Below are positions 42,529-52,090 of a stretch of 64,000 nucleotides of DNA, piece by piece. Made by a program: the position numbers and the translations under genes. The stretch comes from Dryocola clanedunensis subsp. sulfonylureivorans (GTDB taxonomy: Bacteria > Pseudomonadota > Gammaproteobacteria > Enterobacterales > Enterobacteriaceae), in contig NZ_JAERMU010000012.1 in assembly GCF_016756775.1 (NCBI RefSeq), positions 115,313-179,312 of the forward strand. The letters run 5' to 3'. Positions within the stretch are counted from its first letter, which is position 1. Each line of letters starts with the position of its first letter. A model generated the notes under the pieces. The model searched no databases and was not told the DNA's origin. It saw only the letters and a program-made list of their open reading frames with translations.

Positions 42529-44037
42529 ATGTTCGTCCAAAATCGCTGGCTAATCCTGGCGATCGTTACCAGCACGCTTTTTTTGATCATCATCGACATG
42601 ACCGTCCTGTATACGGCCCTGCCGCGCCTCACCCAGGCGCTGGACGCCACCGCATCTGAAAAACTGTGGATCGTGAATGCCTATCCGCTGGTGGTTGCCG
42701 GGCTGCTGCCGGGAGCGGGTATGCTGAGCGACCGCTTCGGCCATAAGCTGATGTTTATGTCCGGCCTGCCCGTGTTCGCGCTGGCATCGCTTTGCGCCGC
42801 CTGGTCCCCGACGGCCGAGCTGCTGATCGCCTCGCGGGTCTTTCTGGCCCTTGGCGCAACCATGATGATGCCCGCCACGCTGGCGATCGTGCGCCAGGTC
42901 TTTACCGATGAGCGTGAAAGAGCGCTGGCTATCGGTATCTGGGCGGCGGTTGCCTCCGCAGCCGCAGCGCTTGGTCCCGTTGTTGGCGGCGTTTTACTCG
43001 AGTATTTCTGGTGGGGATCCGTATTTCTGATCAACGTTCCCATCGTCCTGACGGTCATGCCATTCGCCTGGCTACTCATTCCTCGCAGCAGGGGGAACGC
43101 AGAACGCCCGCTGGACGTTGCGGGCTCGCTACTCATCATGGCCGGGCTGGTTGGCGTGATTTACGCGCTGAAAGAGCTGAGCAAGCTCGATGCTTCCCTG
43201 CTGACCATGGCAGGCTCCGCCACCGCGGGCGTGATCTTCCTCGGGCTGTTTGTCCGGCGACAGCAGCGGTCGGCCCAGCCGATGATAGATTTTTCGCTGT
43301 TCCGCAATCGTCAGTTTACCAGCGGCGTGTGCGTGGCCGTCGTCTCGATGATCGCCCTGACCGGCGTTGAGCTGGTGCTGACCCAGCGGCTGCAGCTGGT
43401 GCTGACCCAGCGGCTGCAGCTGGTGCTGGGCCTGACGCCGCTGATGGCGGGCCTGACGATTTTGCCGATCCCTGTTGCCAGCGCCCTGGCCTCTCCGCTG
43501 GCCGGGCTGCTGTTGCCTCGCACGGGTGGTGCGCGAATGATGGTCGCCGGTTTACTGTTGACAGCAGTGGGCCTGCTTTGCCTGCTCCTGACCACCCATA
43601 GCGGAGCGATAGCGCAGCTTGTTGCGCTGGCCGTTATTGGGTTGGCCCTGGGGGCGACAATTACCGCGGCCTCGACTTCCATTATGCTTAACGCACCGGA
43701 AGAAAAAGCCGGCATGGTTGCCGCTATAGAAGATGTGGCGTGGGAGCTGGGCGGTGTGCTTGGCGTAACGTTGCTCGGCGGTATGATGACCGCAGTTTAC
43801 AGCGCAACGCTCGTTCTGCCAGCGGGACTGGTTAGCGGCAACGCGGCCTACGACAGTCTGGATGAAGCACTGCGCCTTGCCGCCGATCTCGGCCCGGCGC
43901 AGGCGACACAGCTGACTGAACTTGCGCAAGGTGCCTTTGAAAACGCCTGGTTCGTTGTTCTCGTTTGCGCAACGGCTCTCACTGCCGTCAGCTGTTTAGC
44001 GCTGAAATTGTTACCCCGCCAGCGCTCGTCTCTGTAG
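42529..44037 (+). CDS. smvA: SmvA-type 14-segment MFS efflux pump with internal duplication
   Basis: The 502-residue protein of the DHA2 family resembles SmvA, the methyl viologen and quaternary ammonium exporter: VLYTALPRLTQAL, GMLSDRFGHKLMF, a long LGPVVGGVLLEYFWWGSVFLINVP block. Residues near 281-297 contain LVLTQRLQ twice in a row, where Salmonella SmvA has a single such unit (LLMAQELQ). The repeat comes from a 24-bp in-frame tandem duplication and inserts eight residues around a membrane segment, which may damage or alter the pump. The symbol is by family resemblance. Confidence 0.8.
   Translation: MFVQNRWLILAIVTSTLFLIIIDMTVLYTALPRLTQALDATASEKLWIVNAYPLVVAGLLPGAGMLSDRFGHKLMFMSGLPVFALASLCAAWSPTAELLIASRVFLALGATMMMPATLAIVRQVFTDERERALAIGIWAAVASAAAALGPVVGGVLLEYFWWGSVFLINVPIVLTVMPFAWLLIPRSRGNAERPLDVAGSLLIMAGLVGVIYALKELSKLDASLLTMAGSATAGVIFLGLFVRRQQRSAQPMIDFSLFRNRQFTSGVCVAVVSMIALTGVELVLTQRLQLVLTQRLQLVLGLTPLMAGLTILPIPVASALASPLAGLLLPRTGGARMMVAGLLLTAVGLLCLLLTTHSGAIAQLVALAVIGLALGATITAASTSIMLNAPEEKAGMVAAIEDVAWELGGVLGVTLLGGMMTAVYSATLVLPAGLVSGNAAYDSLDEALRLAADLGPAQATQLTELAQGAFENAWFVVLVCATALTAVSCLALKLLPRQRSSL
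43371..43428. repeat. 24-bp in-frame tandem duplication in the pump gene
   Basis: Two exact 24-bp units (43371-43394 and 43395-43418), starting GCTGGTGCTGACC, are followed by a 10-bp partial copy (43419-43428). It adds eight codons and keeps the frame. Exact identity points to a recent event. Confidence 0.95.
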
Positions 44038-44041
44038 TTTC

Positions 44042-44070
44042 CCCGTAGCCCGCAGAGTGCGGGCTACGGG
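44042..44070. terminator. strong hairpin between the convergent pump and MHS transporter genes
   Basis: CCCGTAGCCCGCA (44042-44054) and TGCGGGCTACGGG (44058-44070) form a perfect 13-bp stem with a 3-nt loop. There is no T run, so termination is likely but not certain. Convergent genes on both sides support it. Confidence 0.6.
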
Positions 44071-44109
44071 CCTGGTTTGCGTTAATTTGCAACTCAACGC
44101 GACGAAGGA

Positions 44110-45435
44110 CTATCCGTTTGTCGAAGCTGCTGCTCCTTCAGCAACGCAATGTTTCTCCCCTGTCTGAGAGGGAGCTGTCTCAGCGGTTTTCAGCGCGCAC
44201 CAGGTGGAAAGCACGCCCAGAAGAGAAAAGAGGATGGCCGGCCCGATCCAACCAATCATGCTATATAGCCAGGTAGCAATAAAGGGCAGCAACCCTGCGA
44301 CAACGGATGCCGCATTATACCCCAAGGAAATACCCGAAGAACGAACATGGGCCGGGAACTGTTCAGAAAACCAGCTTGATTCCACGGCAAAAATGGGGTC
44401 GTGGCTCAGTAGCAGAGAGAAGGAAATCGCCACAATCACCAGCATGACAGCGCCAGTATTAATCAACATAAACATCGGGATGCCAAACGCTATAGTGAAC
44501 AAGGAGCCGATCAGAAAGACGCGGCGTCGGCCCACTCTGTCACTCAGCGCGCCGTAAAGGAGATGGCTGACCAGGCCAAGTGCCGAGCCGATGAGCGTGC
44601 CCCATAAGACGTGGCGGGTATCGGTAATATCGGCAAGGACAACATAGGAGAGCATGAAACTAGTGGTAATGTAATAGCCGCCGGTTTCAGCCAGCCGCAG
44701 CCCGACAATATTCATAATGGTTCGCCAGTCCCGACGAATCACTTCAAGCGCGGGCTGCTTGACGATACGCTTCTCCGCCTTCACTTTTTCAAATTCCGGC
44801 GACTCCGCGACGCTCAGACGAATAAATATGCCGATAGCCACCATGATGAATGAAATCAGAAACGGCATTCGCCATACCCAGTCGCCCTCGAACAGTGCGC
44901 CAGAGAGAAGAAAAGCGCCGTTGGCCAGCAGCAGGCCTAGCGGAATACCGAGCTGGGGAACGGCACCGTAAAAACCACGTTTCTTCTCCGGTGCATGTTC
45001 AAATGCCATCAGCACCGCACCTCCCCATTCAGCACCAAAACCGATGCCCTGAATCATTCGGAGCAGAATCAATAAAACGGGTGCCAGCAGACCCGCCTGC
45101 TCATAAGTCGGCAGCGCGCCTATCAGCACCGTTGCAAGCCCCATCGCCAACAGCGACCAGAACAAGACCGCTTTACGTCCATAACGATCGCCAAAGTGTC
45201 CGGCCAGATAACCGCCGACTGGCCGCATCAGAAAGCCCACCGCCAGCGTGGCGAAAGCAGCCATAATACCGACAACAGGCTCCTCGGTATCGAAGAAGAC
45301 TTTTCCAAACCATGCAGCCGCCGCCGTACCGTAAATAAAGAAATCGTAGCTTTCCACGGCCGAGCCTATCATCGATGCGACGGATACTTTTACAGGATTA
45401 TTTTTAGTATTAACTGGTACAGAGTGAGTTTTCAT
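44110..45435 (-). CDS. metabolite:H+ symporter (MHS) family transporter
   Basis: The 441-residue MFS protein of the MHS family (relatives KgtP, ProP, ShiA) has MIGSAVESYDFFIYGTAAA, GGYLAGHFGDRYGRK and the block RMIQGIGFGAEWGGAV. Members import carboxylates or polyols. ATG at 45435 (MKTHSVPVN) is preferred to an upstream reading. It is the last gene of an operon with a split transketolase and a 3-hydroxyacid-type reductase, so it probably imports the substrate of that pathway. Confidence 0.83.
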   Translation of the reverse strand: MKTHSVPVNTKNNPVKVSVASMIGSAVESYDFFIYGTAAAAWFGKVFFDTEEPVVGIMAAFATLAVGFLMRPVGGYLAGHFGDRYGRKAVLFWSLLAMGLATVLIGALPTYEQAGLLAPVLLILLRMIQGIGFGAEWGGAVLMAFEHAPEKKRGFYGAVPQLGIPLGLLLANGAFLLSGALFEGDWVWRMPFLISFIMVAIGIFIRLSVAESPEFEKVKAEKRIVKQPALEVIRRDWRTIMNIVGLRLAETGGYYITTSFMLSYVVLADITDTRHVLWGTLIGSALGLVSHLLYGALSDRVGRRRVFLIGSLFTIAFGIPMFMLINTGAVMLVIVAISFSLLLSHDPIFAVESSWFSEQFPAHVRSSGISLGYNAASVVAGLLPFIATWLYSMIGWIGPAILFSLLGVLSTWCALKTAETAPSQTGEKHCVAEGAAASTNG

Positions 45436-45480
45436 GTTTACCCCGTTTCGGTAATTTACCCGCAAAATTCGGGTCAGTAC

Positions 45481-46332
45481 TTATGTCTGCTGCCAGGTTT
45501 CGATAACCCGGCTGTCATCACGTTGTCCCAGGCCAGCTTTTGCTGCGGCCTCATAGCGGGCGTTAGCGACTTTCAGCAGCGGAATCTCTGCCTGGCACGC
45601 CGTTGCAGCATCCACCACCAGACCGCTGTCTTTAACGAAGATGTTAATGGCGCTGGAAACTGCCACATCCGTACTCAGCAGCATTCGCGGCCCCCTATCT
45701 GACAGCATCCAGGAGCCCGCCGCGCCTCCCTCCACCAGCGGTAAAACCTGCGCCGGATCTAATCCGAGCGATTGCGCAAGGCTCAGGGCTTCGGCCGCGG
45801 CCACAATGTGGATGGAGCAGAGATGCTGGTTAATCACTTTGATGCCCTGCCCGTCACCGGCCCGTTTGCCGACCATCTGCACCCTGCCCATAGCACTCAG
45901 CACCGGCGCGACGTGGTTGACCGCATCCTCATCACCTGCCGCAAAGATCACCAGCTCTCCTGTACTGGCTCGGGCGGTGCCGCCAGTCACCGGGGCATCT
46001 ATCACCCTGGCACCTGCCTGCTGTAGCTGGTCTGCGGCTACAATTATTGCGGCGGGGCCGACCGTGGACATGATCGCCCAGTACTGGCCGGACACATTCG
46101 GCAAAGCCTCCTCAACCAAAGCTGCCAGCTGTTGTGGCGTGGCAACCATGACCACGACGACATCAGCTTTCCCTGTCAGGGTGTATCGCTCTACCGACGC
46201 TATCCCCTGCTCGCTTGCTCGCTGCCGTGAAGCTTCAGCGACATCAACACCCTGTACTTCATGCCCCGCCGCCTTTATCTGTAATGCCATTGGCAGCCCA
46301 ATGGCCCCTACGCCGATGAATACAACTTTCAT
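45481..46332 (-). CDS. 3-hydroxyisobutyrate dehydrogenase / tartronate semialdehyde reductase family protein
   Basis: The 283-residue beta-hydroxyacid dehydrogenase has the N-terminal Rossmann motif FIGVGAIGLPMA, the substrate loop DAPVTGGTARAS near residue 117 and the late helix segment with the catalytic lysine (NIFVKDSGLVVDAA). Family members reduce tartronate semialdehyde or oxidise 3-hydroxyisobutyrate with NAD(P). ATG at 46332 follows AAGGAGCACGAA; an upstream in-frame start at 46395 is rejected. It is the third gene of the split-transketolase operon. Confidence 0.84.
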   Translation of the reverse strand: MKVVFIGVGAIGLPMALQIKAAGHEVQGVDVAEASRQRASEQGIASVERYTLTGKADVVVVMVATPQQLAALVEEALPNVSGQYWAIMSTVGPAAIIVAADQLQQAGARVIDAPVTGGTARASTGELVIFAAGDEDAVNHVAPVLSAMGRVQMVGKRAGDGQGIKVINQHLCSIHIVAAAEALSLAQSLGLDPAQVLPLVEGGAAGSWMLSDRGPRMLLSTDVAVSSAINIFVKDSGLVVDAATACQAEIPLLKVANARYEAAAKAGLGQRDDSRVIETWQQT

Positions 46333-46342
46333 TTCGTGCTCC

Positions 46343-47344
46343 TTATACAAGCCAGCCTTTAACAGCGCAGACCAGAGATGAAGTAGAGAGACCATAGCGA
46401 TCGTGTAGCGTAGGCAGCGCGCCGGCGGCCAGAAACTCGTCCGGAAGTCCGATATGACGGAACTCGGGCATGACCTGCGCCCGCATTAATGCAGCCGCTA
46501 CCGCCTCGCCAAGGCCCCCCACTACGCTGTGGTTTTCAACCACGACGACCAGCCGTCCGCTGCGGCGGCACAATTCGAGAATAGTGTCGGTATCAAGAGG
46601 CTTGATGGTAGGCACGTGCAGCACGGCGACGTCGACATTGTCCCGCGCCAGGGCCTTTGCTGCTTCCAGCGATCGCATCGTCATGATGCCGCTGGAGATA
46701 AACAGTACGTCGCGCCCGTCCTGCAGCAGTTTGGCTTTCCCCAGCTCAAACTGATAATCGTACTCATCCAGTACCAGCGGCACTTTCCCGCGCAGCAGAC
46801 GCATGTACACCGGGCCTGGGTGATCGGCCGCCGCGGCGACGGCCTGTTCGGTATCAAGCGCATCGCAGGGATCAATGATGGTCAGATTCGGGATGCCGCG
46901 CATCAACGCAATATCTTCAGTTGCCTGATGGCTGGAGCCATACCCGGTAGTGAGGCCGGGCAGCGCCGCGCAAATCTTCACATTAAGGTTTTCTTCGGCT
47001 ATCACCTGATGAATGAAATCGTAAGCGCGCCGGGTGGCAAACACAGCATAGGTTGTCGCGAAGGGAATCATTCCCTCTTTGGCCATGCCACCGGCAGCGC
47101 CCATCAGCAGCTGCTCCGCCATTCCCATCTGAAAATGGCGCTCCGGGTAGGCCCCGGCGAAGATGTGCAGGTCGGTGTATTTCGATAAATCTGCGGTAAT
47201 CCCTACGATAGCTGGCCGTGTCCGCGCCGCCTTGACGAGCGCATGCCCAAAAGGCGCTGATACGGTTCTCTGCCCCTCTGACGCAATGGAAGCAATCATG
47301 GCCGAGGTGGTTAAACGTGGTTTCTTATCTGCAACGTTGCTCAT
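46343..47344 (-). CDS. transketolase, C-terminal subunit
   Basis: The 333-residue protein carries the pyrimidine-binding and C-terminal domains of transketolase: GITADLSKYT, FQMGMAEQLLMGAAGGMA with the ThDP-contact glutamate, and a C-terminal domain with VVVENHSVVGGLGEAV. It must pair with the N-terminal subunit, whose gene overlaps it by 4 bp (ATGA). Split transketolases occur in several sugar-acid and sulfosugar pathways; which applies here is unknown. Confidence 0.86.
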   Translation of the reverse strand: MSNVADKKPRLTTSAMIASIASEGQRTVSAPFGHALVKAARTRPAIVGITADLSKYTDLHIFAGAYPERHFQMGMAEQLLMGAAGGMAKEGMIPFATTYAVFATRRAYDFIHQVIAEENLNVKICAALPGLTTGYGSSHQATEDIALMRGIPNLTIIDPCDALDTEQAVAAAADHPGPVYMRLLRGKVPLVLDEYDYQFELGKAKLLQDGRDVLFISSGIMTMRSLEAAKALARDNVDVAVLHVPTIKPLDTDTILELCRRSGRLVVVVENHSVVGGLGEAVAAALMRAQVMPEFRHIGLPDEFLAAGALPTLHDRYGLSTSSLVCAVKGWLV

Positions 47345-48210
47345 GTGCGTGCCTCCTCAGCCCGATCAAGAATCGCTATGGCCTTTTGCCACTCATCTGC
47401 ATCAACCCGAATGAAGTGGTTCTTTTCCCGCTCTTCAAGAAACGGAACGCCCTTGCCCATCAGCGTATCGAGCAGAATGACGCGAGGTTTGGGTTCTTTC
47501 AGCTGGCGGGCGCGGTCAAATGCCGCTTTGACAGCCGCGATATCGTTGCCGTCGACGCGCTGGACGTGCCAGCCAAATGCCTGCCACTTATCGGCCAGAG
47601 GCTCAAACCCCATAATTTTTTGGGAGGGACCGTCAGCCTGCTGCTGATTGATATCAACCAGCGTAATCAGGTTACCGAGCTGATGATGTGCGGCTGACAT
47701 TGCCGCCTCCCAGGTAGCACCTTCATCAAGTTCACCATCAGACATTGAGTTGTAGACAAAGGCTGGGTTCCCTTTATGACGCAGCGCCAGCGCCATACCC
47801 ACGGCGATGCTAAGACCCTGGCCGAGTGACCCCCCGGAAATCTCCATGCCTGGCGTATAGGTCGCCATCCCTGACATAGGCAGCCGGCTGTCATCCGATC
47901 CGTAAGTTTCCAACTCCTCTTCCGGGATCACCCCGGCTTCGATCAGCGCCGCGTAAAGCGCAATGGCATAGTGCCCATGGGACAGCAAAAAGCGGTCCCG
48001 ACCTTCCCATTCAGGGTTTTGCGGATCGAATCGCAGGGCGTGACACCACGCCACAGCCAGCATATCGGCAAGCCCTAACGCCTGGCCAACGTATCCCTGC
48101 CCCTGAACTTCCCCCATCCTTAAGGCGAAGCGGCGTATGCGCCTCGCATGCCGTGCAAGTCGGGTAAGCGCCTCAGTCGATGCTGCTTCGGGATTTGCAA
48201 TCGTGCTCAT
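47341..48210 (-). CDS. transketolase, N-terminal subunit
   Basis: The 289-residue protein carries the ThDP pyrophosphate-binding domain: the LSHGHYAIALYAAL block, GGSLGQGLSIAVGMA near residue 125, and the cofactor motif MSDGELDEGATWEA near 155, in which S replaces the usual G of GDG. It is the first gene of a four-gene operon (N half, C half, reductase, MHS transporter) divergent from a LysR gene. The C half overlaps its stop by 4 bp, consistent with equal subunit synthesis. Confidence 0.86.
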   Translation of the reverse strand: MSTIANPEAASTEALTRLARHARRIRRFALRMGEVQGQGYVGQALGLADMLAVAWCHALRFDPQNPEWEGRDRFLLSHGHYAIALYAALIEAGVIPEEELETYGSDDSRLPMSGMATYTPGMEISGGSLGQGLSIAVGMALALRHKGNPAFVYNSMSDGELDEGATWEAAMSAAHHQLGNLITLVDINQQQADGPSQKIMGFEPLADKWQAFGWHVQRVDGNDIAAVKAAFDRARQLKEPKPRVILLDTLMGKGVPFLEEREKNHFIRVDADEWQKAIAILDRAEEART

Positions 48211-48444
48211 CTGCTGCTCCTTTTACTGGTTGAACATAAAACACAGGCTTCTCGGGTAGGTGTTCCCTCGACATGGTGCTAACTTATTCATGCATGTCGT
48301 TCATCTCTCATTAGTTCGAGGGGGGTTACTGAATGCGTAACTCACTGAGAATCCCTGTCTGTCGGTGCAGAAGATGAGGTTATGCTGTTTGGGTTCATGC
48401 TGACAAAAGCATTTAATGCAACTACTGGTGAAAAGGATTCATGA

Positions 48445-49338
48445 ATGTCACTCCTGCGAAAAGCCCCTCTTAATCTGTTACGTGCCTTTGAAGCGGCGGG
48501 CCGCACGGGCGCTTTTTCACTGGCAGCAGCTGAGCTGGAACTCTCGCCCAGCGCAATCAGCCATGCCATTCGCAAGCTGGAAAATTTGATAGAAATCAGG
48601 CTCTTTCAGCGCAGCACGCGGGAAATCAAACTGACGAAAGAAGGGGAGATACTGTTTGAACATATCCAGCGCGGGTTTAACGAAATGCAGCAGGGGCTGT
48701 CATTAATCACGGCCGATGAATCAAGACCTCTGCGCCTTCATACCTCGCCCAGTTTTGCTCACCAGTGGCTGCTGCCGCGCCTCGGTAGTTTCATCCGCGA
48801 GAACCCCAACATTGACCTGCGGCTCTCAGCCAGCACGGACTATGCTCGTTTTGAGCAGGATGATTTTGACCTCGATATCATCTACGGCGAACCCGCCCCA
48901 TCCCCCTATGAGAAGATCCCCCTCGCGGTTGAAGAACTGACGCCACTATGCTCGCCACTGCTGGCTGACAGGCTTCAGAGACCAGAAGATCTCTACGCAA
49001 TGACACTGATTCAGTGCGATGTGCAGCTGTACCAATGGAAAGGATGGTTTCAGGCCAATGACATGAAGCCTCCCCGTCATTACGGACTTCGTTTCGACCG
49101 CAGCTTTATGGCGATTGCCGCAGCGGTGGACGGGTTAGGCGTAGTTCTGGAGTCAAACTTACTTGCAGAGCGCGAAATAGCGAGCGGCAGACTGGTTTGT
49201 CCGCTGTTGAAAAGCACAAGTGAAATTCATTATATCGGCCACTACCTGGTTTTCCCGCGGCACCAGCACATGCATTTTGCGCTGGAAGTGTTCAAAACGT
49301 GGCTGCTTAATGAGCTCAATCTGGCGCAGCTCAGATGA
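48445..49338 (+). CDS. LysR-family (GcvA-like) regulator of the split-transketolase operon
   Basis: The 297-residue LysR protein of the GcvA/AmpR type begins LLRKAPLNLLRAFEAAGRTG and has the HTH FSLAAAELELSPSAISHAIRK near residues 24-44. It is divergent from the transketolase operon across 234 bp, so it probably controls it. The long C-terminal effector domain is intact. Confidence 0.87.
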   Translation: MSLLRKAPLNLLRAFEAAGRTGAFSLAAAELELSPSAISHAIRKLENLIEIRLFQRSTREIKLTKEGEILFEHIQRGFNEMQQGLSLITADESRPLRLHTSPSFAHQWLLPRLGSFIRENPNIDLRLSASTDYARFEQDDFDLDIIYGEPAPSPYEKIPLAVEELTPLCSPLLADRLQRPEDLYAMTLIQCDVQLYQWKGWFQANDMKPPRHYGLRFDRSFMAIAAAVDGLGVVLESNLLAEREIASGRLVCPLLKSTSEIHYIGHYLVFPRHQHMHFALEVFKTWLLNELNLAQLR

Positions 49339-49409
49339 TCGTGCTCACATTTTTTAGCGTTATATGAATGATGCTTTATTGTTAATTAATAGTTTTTTTG
49401 TGAGGATTC

Positions 49410-49622
49410 TCACCTCTTAATCCGCCAGGCCTCGTCAGTAAAGTGCAGATTGATATTTGCTGATGCGACAGACATCACAGATGACATGCCCGCAGCAGCA
49501 ATCGGCTCTGCTGCTGCATCTCCTTCTATGGTTTTCGCGTGCTCCTCTGCGAAATAACAGGATAAATTTTTAAGCTGTGCCTCCTCGGTCGTTGTTACGC
49601 TGATGTGTACATACTGCGGCTT
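49410..49622 (-). pseudogene. C-terminal gene remnant in the pykF upstream gap
   Basis: A frame of 70 codons open on both sides of a natural-looking end (stop 49410-49412) reads KPQYVHISVTTTEEAQLK and later MSSVMSVASANINLHF, but has no plausible start codon before the in-frame stop at 49623. Its protein-like composition suggests the tail of a lost gene; I do not recognise the family. The rest of the 720-bp gap (49339-50058) holds the pykF promoter and otherwise nothing I can name. Confidence 0.35.
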
Positions 49623-49816
49623 TCAGACGTAAAAAAACCGGGAATTGAGAGGAAAAATCATAGATGGGAGCTTAAATTGTAGGCCTCGTTCTTATATCGT
49701 TTTATTCACTGCAAACTCATCAATATTCCCATAACACCCTGATAACAGGCGACGTAAAACTGCACAACCCGTGCTCTGAAACAGCGTTTTTAATTCCTTT
49801 CCGGGTAACTTGCCTC

Positions 49817-49822
49817 TATAAT
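49817..49822 (+). promoter_or_regulatory. -10 element of pykF
   Basis: TATAAT is a perfect -10 box; the matching -35 (TTCCTT, 17 bp upstream) is weak. Transcription would start near 49829, giving a leader of about 230 nt. Confidence 0.65.
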
Positions 49823-49837
49823 ACGCGCGTTCCTAAC

Positions 49838-49851
49838 TTGAATGGTTTCAG
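49838..49851. promoter_or_regulatory. Cra (FruR) operator of pykF
   Basis: TTGAATGGTTTCAG fits the Cra consensus (TGAATNNNTTCA core). It lies just after the predicted transcription start, a position suited to repression, in line with the known Cra repression of pykF in E. coli. Confidence 0.7.
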
Positions 49852-50058
49852 CGCATTGGACTGCCTTTATAATAATCAAAATCGCACTTCCTTCCGGCAG
49901 GCTGAACCGCAAGCACACTTTCCTCTGCACGCTTTATGTCTGTCACCTATCCTTACCTGGTGTCGCTATAACATTATCAGCTTCAATTTCCGCTCCGGCG
50001 GCAGTGTCCACCGGAACCAGCTTTTAACAATCCTTCTCAACTTACAGATAAGACTGTC

Positions 50059-51471
50059 ATGAAAAAGACTAAAATTGTTTGCACCATCGGTCCAAAAACC
50101 GAATCCGAAGAGATGCTGACCAAAATGCTCGACGCGGGCATGAACGTTATGCGTCTTAACTTCTCTCACGGTGACTATGCTGAACACGGCCAGCGCATCA
50201 AAAACCTGCGCAACGTGGTGGCTAAAACTGGTAAGAAAGCAGCTATCCTGCTGGATACCAAAGGTCCTGAAATCCGCACCATCAAACTGGAAGGCGGTAA
50301 TGACGTCTCCCTGAAAGCTGGCCAGACCTTCACCTTCACCACGGACAAAACCGTTGTGGGTAACAGCGATATCGTTGCTGTGACTTACGAAGGCTTCACC
50401 AGCGACCTGAGCGTGGGTAACACCGTGCTGGTCGATGATGGCCTGATCGGTATGGAAGTGACCGCTATCGAAGGCAAAAACGTTGTTTGTAAAGTACTGA
50501 ACAACGGCGACCTGGGCGAAAACAAAGGCGTTAACCTGCCGGGCGTTTCCATCGCGCTGCCAGCCCTGGCCGAGAAAGACAAACAAGACCTGATCTTCGG
50601 TTGTGAGCAAGGCGTTGACTTCGTTGCGGCTTCCTTTATCCGTAAGCGTTCTGACGTGGTTGAAATCCGTGAGCACTTAAAAGCCCACGGCGGCGAGAAG
50701 ATCCAGATCATCTCCAAAATTGAAAACCAGGAAGGCCTGAATAACTTCGACGAAATCCTCGAAGCTTCTGACGGCATCATGGTTGCTCGTGGCGACCTGG
50801 GCGTTGAAATCCCGGTTGAAGAAGTTATCTTCGCGCAGAAGATGATGATCGAGAAATGCGTGCGCGCTCGTAAAGTGGTTATCACTGCGACGCAGATGCT
50901 TGACTCCATGATCAAAAACCCACGCCCTACTCGTGCAGAAGCGGGTGACGTTGCTAACGCCATCATCGACGGCACGGATGCAGTCATGCTGTCTGGCGAA
51001 TCTGCGAAAGGGAAATACCCGCTGGAAGCTGTGACTATCATGGCAACCATCTGCGAACGTACTGACCGTGTGATGACCAGCCGTCTGGACAACAACCAGG
51101 ACAGCCGTAAGCTGCGCATCACCGAAGCGGTATGTCGTGGTGCAGTAGAAACCGCTGAGAAACTGGAAGCGCCGCTGATTGTTGTGGCAACCCAGGGCGG
51201 TAAATCTGCTAAGGCCGTGCGTAAATACTTCCCGAACGCCACTATCCTTGCCCTGACCACCAACGAAGTTACCGCTCGTCAGCTCGTGCTGAGCAAAGGC
51301 GTTGTGCCACAGCTGGTGAAAGAAATTGCTTCTACCGATGATTTCTACCGTCTGGGTAAAGATGTGGCGCTGGAAAGTGGTCTGGCTCGTAAAGGCGATA
51401 TCGTCGTGATGGTTTCCGGCGCGCTGGTTCCAAGTGGCACCACCAATACGGCATCTGTTCACGTTCTGTAA
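50059..51471 (+). CDS. pykF: pyruvate kinase I
   Basis: The 470-residue enzyme converts phosphoenolpyruvate and ADP to pyruvate and ATP, the last step of glycolysis. It has the E. coli PykF length and sequence: [20 protein letters not shown], the active-site lysine region [20 protein letters not shown] and [12 protein letters not shown]. Type I kinase is activated by fructose 1,6-bisphosphate. Codon use is that of a highly expressed gene. A Cra site and a terminator flank it. Confidence 0.98.
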   Translation: MKKTKIVCTIGPKTESEEMLTKMLDAGMNVMRLNFSHGDYAEHGQRIKNLRNVVAKTGKKAAILLDTKGPEIRTIKLEGGNDVSLKAGQTFTFTTDKTVVGNSDIVAVTYEGFTSDLSVGNTVLVDDGLIGMEVTAIEGKNVVCKVLNNGDLGENKGVNLPGVSIALPALAEKDKQDLIFGCEQGVDFVAASFIRKRSDVVEIREHLKAHGGEKIQIISKIENQEGLNNFDEILEASDGIMVARGDLGVEIPVEEVIFAQKMMIEKCVRARKVVITATQMLDSMIKNPRPTRAEAGDVANAIIDGTDAVMLSGESAKGKYPLEAVTIMATICERTDRVMTSRLDNNQDSRKLRITEAVCRGAVETAEKLEAPLIVVATQGGKSAKAVRKYFPNATILALTTNEVTARQLVLSKGVVPQLVKEIASTDDFYRLGKDVALESGLARKGDIVVMVSGALVPSGTTNTASVHVL

Positions 51472-51499
51472 TTAACCTTGCGAACGAATATTTTGTTAA

Positions 51500-51522
51500 A
51501 AAGCGCCTGCGGGCGCTTTTTT
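51500..51522 (+). terminator. Rho-independent terminator of pykF
   Basis: Perfect 8-bp stem AAAGCGCC (51500-51507) / GGCGCTTT (51512-51519) with loop TGCG and a T run. The remaining sequence to lpp is AT-rich and holds the lpp promoter. Confidence 0.88.
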
Positions 51523-51726
51523 TATTGCCGCTTTAGACAAAAATAATAAAAAAGCAAATCGGCCTGAACTATTTAAGCGCGATTTTATTAAGATGAATCC
51601 GATGAAAACTCCCTGTTTTCTTAGTTTTTTTTAACTTTTCGCGCCGGTTCGGTGTTTCTTTGAGCGAACGATCAAATTTAAGTGCTTTCCCATCAAAAAT
51701 TTATTCTCAACTCAAAAAACTTTGTG

Positions 51727-51733
51727 TAATACT
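51727..51733 (+). promoter_or_regulatory. lpp promoter -10 region
   Basis: TAATACT within ACTTTGTGTAATACTTGTAG reproduces the E. coli lpp promoter almost base for base, with the AT-rich upstream tract that drives very strong transcription. The leader ends with AGAGGGTATTAATA before the ATG. Confidence 0.85.
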
Positions 51734-51765
51734 TGTAGCGCTACATGGAGATTAACTCAATCTAG

Positions 51766-52014
<249 letters not shown>

Positions 52015-52030
52015 GAGTACCTGTAATGAA

Positions 52031-52059
52031 AATGGCGCACATTGTGCGCCATTTTTTTT
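52031..52059 (+). terminator. Rho-independent terminator of lpp
   Basis: Perfect 10-bp stem AATGGCGCAC (52031-52040) / GTGCGCCATT (52044-52053) followed by eight Ts. Confidence 0.93.
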
Positions 52060-52090
52060 GCCTGAATCATTCCCGCCCTGAATATCTCCT

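Noticed and set aside
47341..48210. Transketolase halves as one broken full-length gene
   Set aside because: The 4-bp ATGA overlap, complete domain boundaries and separate start indicate a natural two-subunit enzyme, not a frameshift.
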